From positions 2,076,287 through 2,140,286 of the forward strand of contig NZ_LT546166.1 of assembly GCF_900078685.2 (NCBI RefSeq): a stretch of 64,000 nt of DNA, in the 5' to 3' direction. Within the stretch, counting starts at the first letter, position 1; each line of letters opens with the position of its first letter. Origin of the DNA: Mycolicibacter icosiumassiliensis. Lineage in GTDB: Bacteria > Actinomycetota > Actinomycetes > Mycobacteriales > Mycobacteriaceae. The position numbers and the translations under genes were made by a program. Under the pieces are notes generated by a model that saw only the letters and a program-made list of their open reading frames with translations, did no database searches and was not told the DNA's origin. This document shows, piece by piece, positions 60,081 to 64,000 of this stretch.

Positions 60081-60770
60081 TCAGAGATGGCTCGCCACGA
60101 AGGCCGCGGCCTGACCGGGCATCGGCGACTGCGCATACGACAGGTGCGGCGCGGAGAACATCTCGTCGTGCGAAGGCAGCGCCAAGGCGCCCGGAGAGCA
60201 GATCGGATCGCCGTCGGCACACAGATCGATGGCCTTGGCCCCGTACCAGGGGCTGATCTCGCTGATCGGTCCCCCCAGATACCTGTCGGTGGGATTCCCG
60301 AAAACAGCGACCGCAGCCACGTGTTCAGCCTCGTCCGCGGTCAAGGTTGCGGCGTTGAAGCCCGCCACCGATGCCCGCGCGATGGTGATGAGGTCGATAA
60401 CCATCGCGCCTTGGGAATAGCCGCCGAGCACCAATTTGGTATTGGGGCAGTTCGCAACCATGGATTGCACGTGAGCGTTCGCGTCGCCGGCGCCGGCAGA
60501 GGCCGACGGCGGCCAGTCTTCGGTGGCGGGGTAATTGACCGCATATACCCCGACGGAGCGCCCCCCGACCTGCGAGCGCAGCGCATCGACGAAATTCTGT
60601 CCGACTCCGCCAACACCGGGCGCCTCAGCGGTGCCACGCGCGAAGGTCACCTCGACGTCGGGACAGCCCGCAGCAGAAGCCGAGGGCACCACGACCGGGG
60701 CGCTGGGCAGCGCCGCCCAGGCCATCACCGTCGAAACACCGAGCAATCCGACCGATCGGCGCGCGTTCAT
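60081..60770 (-). CDS. Secreted cutinase-family esterase
   Basis: 229 residues with a signal peptide ending near SASAAGCP (residue about 34). The nucleophile Ser is in LVLGGYSQGAMVID, the catalytic Asp in DLCADGDPICSPG, and the His follows in the C-terminal part (SAPHLSYAQ). Disulfide cysteines match cutinases. Mycobacterial cutinase-like enzymes cleave lipids and polyesters outside the cell. It lies between mbtB and the iron-box pair, on the mbt strand. Confidence 0.9.
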   Translation of the reverse strand: MNARRSVGLLGVSTVMAWAALPSAPVVVPSASAAGCPDVEVTFARGTAEAPGVGGVGQNFVDALRSQVGGRSVGVYAVNYPATEDWPPSASAGAGDANAHVQSMVANCPNTKLVLGGYSQGAMVIDLITIARASVAGFNAATLTADEAEHVAAVAVFGNPTDRYLGGPISEISPWYGAKAIDLCADGDPICSPGALALPSHDEMFSAPHLSYAQSPMPGQAAAFVASHL

Positions 60771-60811
60771 AGCACCGATGCTGTCACACCGCGAGCGCGG
60801 TCGACCACCCC

Positions 60812-63406
60812 CTATCGCAGCGCCTCGGCAACCTCCGCGGCATCGAGCTGCGCCACTTCCAGGTAGATCTCGGCAACCGCGTCCAACCGGCCCGGATCGG
60901 CCTCAGCAGCAGCCAGCCGAGCAGCCAGCCCTGCGACGGTTCGGGTGGCGAAGATGTCGGCGACCACCGCGCCCGGAGCGTCCAGCCAGGTGCGGATGCG
61001 TGCCACGGCGGCGGTGGCCAGCACCGAATCACCGCCCAGGGCAAAGAAGTCGTCGTCAGCACCGACTCGGGCGGCGCCGAGCACCTCGGCGATGATCGCG
61101 GCCAGGGCGCGCTGCAGCGGACCGGCCGGCTCGCGGTAGCCCTCGCCCGCCGCCATGGCCGCAGCCAGTTCGGCCGTCACCGCCCGCCGGTCGATCTTGC
61201 CGGAGACCGTGTAGGGAATCGCCGAAACCACGTGCAGCTGACGGGGAATCATGTGCTCGGGCAGAGCCTCGGCCAGCCCGGCCCGCAATCTGGCAACGCT
61301 CACCGCGGGGTCACCGGTGCGCACGGCAGCCGCCAACACCTCACGCCCACCGGGCTCGGTCAGCGCCACCACCACCGCCTCGGCAACCCCGGGCAGCCGG
61401 CGCAGTGCGGATTCGACCTCGCCGAGCTCGATGCGATAGCCGCTGATCTTGACCCGGTGATCGGCGCGGCCGACGAATTCCAGGGTGCCGTCGGGCTGGT
61501 AGCGGGCCAGATCGCCAGTGCGATACCAGGTTCGGCCGTCGTGCTCGACGAACTTCTGGGCGGTCAGGTCGGGCCGACCGCGATAACCCGAGGCGATGCC
61601 GCGCCCGGCGACCCACAGTTCGCCGGCCACCCAGTCCGGGCGATCGGCTCCGTCGGCGCCGACCACCCGGCAGGCGATGTTGGGCAGCGGGGTGCCGTAG
61701 GGCACCGCGGCCCAATGCGCCGGCGGGTCACCCTCGACCTCGCACAGCGTGGCATGGATGGCGGTTTCGGTGGCCCCACCGAGCCCGGCGAATCGCACCC
61801 CGGGAGCCGCCGCGGCGAACCGCCGCGCAAGGTCGGGGCGCACCCAGTCGCCGCCGGTCAACACCGCACGCACCGACGACAGTTCGCCGCCGGTGGCGGC
61901 CAGCATCTCCAACGCCCCCGGCATCAGGTTGAGCACGCTGACCCGGTGCCGCGCCACCAGCTGCGCCCACACTTCGGGGCTGCGCCGGTCGGCCTCATCG
62001 ACCATCACGATCGCCGCACCGGCGCGCAGCATGGCGAAGACGTCGAGCACCGACATGTCGGCGTCCAGGGTCAGCAGCGCCAAGCTGCGGTCGCTCGGTC
62101 CGAATCCGAAACGGGTGCTGAGGGTTTCGACGGTGTTCATGGCGGCGTCGTGGGTGACCTCGACGCCCTTGGGCTCGCCGGTGGAGCCGGAGGTGAACAC
62201 CACATAGGCCAGCTCGCACGGATCGGTGCGAACCGGGTCCACTACGCCGGGGCGCGACAAGGCATCCCGCACGCTCATCACCGGAATGTCCAACGCGGGC
62301 ACCGCGTCCCCGGTCACCAGGGCCAGCACGGCACCGCCCAGATCCAGGATGCGTGCCACGCGCTCGCGGGGCTGATCGGCGGCAATCGGCAGATAGACCG
62401 CGCCGGCGGCCAGGATGCCCAGCAGCGCCGGAATCTGCTCGGCGCCTTTGGGTCCCAGCAGCGCCACGGTGTCACCGGGCCGCACGCCGCGCTCCTGCAA
62501 CGCGGCGGTCACCGCCGACGCCTGATCGCGTAGCTGGCCGTAGCTCAGCTCGCCCGACCCGTGCAGCAGCGCGACCGCCTCGGGATCGCGGTCGGCCTGG
62601 CGAAAGAACCCGTCCTGCAAGGTTTCGCCGCTGGGTTCGGCGGTACCCGCGTTCACCGACGCGCGCATCGCGGCCTGGTCGGCGGGCAACGCGGCCGGTG
62701 CGGATTCCGCCCAGCCCTCACCCCCGGCCAGCCGGGTCAGGTCGGCGATGTGGTGGGCGAACATGGCGTCGATCACGCCCGGCGCGAACATGTCCTCGCG
62801 CACATCCCAGTTCACCAGGATGCCACCGTCGAACTCGGTGACTTGGGCGTCCAGCAGCACCTGCGGGCCTTGGGAGATGATCCAGACCGGGGTGCCGAAC
62901 GCGCCGGTGACCTCATCGGCGAACAGTTCTCCGAGTCCGAGCGCGCTGGTGAACACCACCGGCGCCAGCACTTGCGTGCCGCGATGGCGGCTCAGGTCAC
63001 GCAACACCGCCAAGCCGGGGTAGTCGGCGTGCGCGGCGGCGGTGCGCATGGCGTCCTGCACCGCGTGCGCGCGCCGCGCACCGGTGCTGGCCTGGCTCAG
63101 ATCCACATCCAGCAGCAGCGACGAGGTGAAATCACCGACCAGCCGGTCGACGTCGTCGTGCAACGGTTCCCGGCCGAACAGCGGCACGTTGAGTAGGAAG
63201 CGCGGTGCGTCCGACCAGCTGGCCAGGGTGTGTGAGAACGAGGCGGCCAAGGTCATGGCCGGGGTGACGCCGTGGGCGCGGGCCTGGCCGAAAAGGGCGT
63301 CGCGGGTGTCCGGGTCCAGCCAGTGCCAGCGCCGGGTGCTGCGGCGCGGGTCGGCCGGGGCGCCGGCGGGCGGCGGCAGCTTGGGCGGGTTATAAGAGGC
63401 AGCCAT
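60812..63406 (-). CDS. mbtB: MbtB, C-terminal part (half cyclisation domain, adenylation, carrier)
   Basis: The open frame of 864 residues holds the second half of the heterocyclisation domain (ending near residue 240), the adenylation domain (VVFTSGSTGEPKG, LTLDADMSVLDVF, GLGGATETAIH, YRTGDLARY) and a carrier domain (FFALGGDSVLATAAV). It ends 40 residues after the carrier, with no thioesterase. MbtB couples salicylate to Ser or Thr and cyclises it to the oxazoline. The ATG at 63406 is inside the cyclisation domain and not a true start; the 5' part lies in another frame. Confidence 0.88.
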   Translation of the reverse strand: MAASYNPPKLPPPAGAPADPRRSTRRWHWLDPDTRDALFGQARAHGVTPAMTLAASFSHTLASWSDAPRFLLNVPLFGREPLHDDVDRLVGDFTSSLLLDVDLSQASTGARRAHAVQDAMRTAAAHADYPGLAVLRDLSRHRGTQVLAPVVFTSALGLGELFADEVTGAFGTPVWIISQGPQVLLDAQVTEFDGGILVNWDVREDMFAPGVIDAMFAHHIADLTRLAGGEGWAESAPAALPADQAAMRASVNAGTAEPSGETLQDGFFRQADRDPEAVALLHGSGELSYGQLRDQASAVTAALQERGVRPGDTVALLGPKGAEQIPALLGILAAGAVYLPIAADQPRERVARILDLGGAVLALVTGDAVPALDIPVMSVRDALSRPGVVDPVRTDPCELAYVVFTSGSTGEPKGVEVTHDAAMNTVETLSTRFGFGPSDRSLALLTLDADMSVLDVFAMLRAGAAIVMVDEADRRSPEVWAQLVARHRVSVLNLMPGALEMLAATGGELSSVRAVLTGGDWVRPDLARRFAAAAPGVRFAGLGGATETAIHATLCEVEGDPPAHWAAVPYGTPLPNIACRVVGADGADRPDWVAGELWVAGRGIASGYRGRPDLTAQKFVEHDGRTWYRTGDLARYQPDGTLEFVGRADHRVKISGYRIELGEVESALRRLPGVAEAVVVALTEPGGREVLAAAVRTGDPAVSVARLRAGLAEALPEHMIPRQLHVVSAIPYTVSGKIDRRAVTAELAAAMAAGEGYREPAGPLQRALAAIIAEVLGAARVGADDDFFALGGDSVLATAAVARIRTWLDAPGAVVADIFATRTVAGLAARLAAAEADPGRLDAVAEIYLEVAQLDAAEVAEALR

Positions 63407-64000
63407 TGGCGGTGACTCTCGTCGGGTGCGCGGTCGCCGGTGGCGTGGCGGTACTGCCGGTAGGTGTAGCCCAGCGCCGGCAACGTCTCCCCCCGGTAGG
63501 CGGCGGCCAGATCCGCCATCAGGGTGCGGTAGCTCATGGCGTCGGCGGCCTGCATGTCCAGGTCGACGTGCAGGCGGGCGGTCCCGTCCGGCAGCAACGA
63601 CACCGTGAGCTCGAAGACCGCGTCGTCGAGTTGCTGGTGCGATTTCGCCACCCGGGTGGCATCCAGGCGCCGGGCCACCTCGTCGCCATCCAGTCCGCGC
63701 AGATCCTGCACGGCGACGGGCAGTTCGGCATCGGCCCGAATGTGCTGGGTGCCGTCGGGTGAGAACTGCACCCGCAGCATCGGGTGCCGGGCGGCCAGCG
63801 CGGCTGCGGCGGCGGTCAGCCGGTCCGGATCGAGTCCGGGGCCGTCAAATTCCACATAGAGGTGCCCGGCCACCCCGCCGAGCGCGACGTCGTCGTCGCG
63901 TCCCACCCACATGGCGTGCTGCATCGGCGCCAGCGGAAACGGTGCGCCTGCATCGCTCGGGTCGTTTGTCGGCGCGGTGACGGGTGCCGGTTCGCCCCGG
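63253..64000 (-). pseudogene. mbtB: MbtB, N-terminal cyclisation-domain segment in a shifted frame, partial
   Basis: This frame is open from the right edge to 63253. It begins in the cyclisation domain (FPLAPMQHAMWVGR) and contains the cyclisation signature DLDMQAADAMS (DxxxxD in place of HHxxxDG). True MbtB sequence lasts to about 63405 (HRQW), after which the frame is nonsense (residues CRRPPAPRPTRAAAP and on), while the downstream frame carries on with AASYNPPKLPPP. One extra base at TGGCT (TGGGCT) would join them. The aryl carrier domain lies beyond the edge. Confidence 0.85.

Overview
The window is a stretch of a high-GC actinobacterial chromosome and is clearly mycobacterial. It carries dnaG, dgt, glyS, smtB-zur, uppS (decaprenyl diphosphate synthase), recO, amiA2, era, ybeY, phoH, rsmE, dnaJ2, hrcA, an MTB12-like antigen and the mycobactin genes mbtH-G-F-E-D-C-B, in the same relative order that I remember for Rv2342 to Rv2383c of Mycobacterium tuberculosis. 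Extra gene blocks and a free-standing mbtT thioesterase point to a nontuberculous mycobacterium. The species cannot be fixed from the sequence alone. Family assignments come from motifs and remembered homologues; no database was searched.

Layout. 0-4 kb: the start of a TetR regulator with an operator-like inverted repeat, a phytase-like esterase lipoprotein, a divergent acyl-CoA dehydrogenase, a small conserved protein and tRNA-Asn. 4-14 kb: replication and translation housekeeping (dnaG, dgt, glyS), a PknH-sensor-like secreted protein, a TPM-domain secreted protein split into two overlapping frames, and the zinc-regulatory pair smtB-zur. 14-18 kb: a Rv2360c-like gene, uppS, a methyltransferase, a glycine-rich lipoprotein-like gene, and recO, whose 5' end is fused to a xanthine-dehydrogenase remnant. 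18-24 kb: amiA2, then an inserted block (haemophore-like protein, sulfurtransferase, FAD monooxygenase, SDR, lipoprotein). 24-33 kb: era, a CBS/CorC membrane protein, ybeY, phoH, a vapBC module, a methyltransferase, an AraC regulator, rsmE, dnaJ2 and hrcA. 33-40 kb: an accessory metabolic island with a LysR regulator, eutC-eutB, a hisN-like phosphatase, a sphingosine-phosphate-lyase-like PLP enzyme and an FGGY kinase.

40-64 kb is the mycobactin locus. On the minus strand mbtT-C-D-E-F-G-H form one unit with overlapping genes, headed by an IdeR-type iron box. Salicylate is expected to be loaded on MbtB and cyclised with Ser/Thr. MbtE and MbtF add lysine units, MbtC/MbtD supply the hydroxyacyl part, MbtG N-hydroxylates lysine and MbtH assists adenylation. 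Unusual points are a two-module MbtE whose second adenylation domain lacks the usual Asp of the A4 motif, a 57-bp tandem repeat inside mbtE, and a thioesterase separate from MbtB. Three genes lie between mbtB and mbtT; one encodes a secreted protein behind two further iron-box-like sites. mbtB itself is broken by an apparent one-base frameshift and runs off the right edge.
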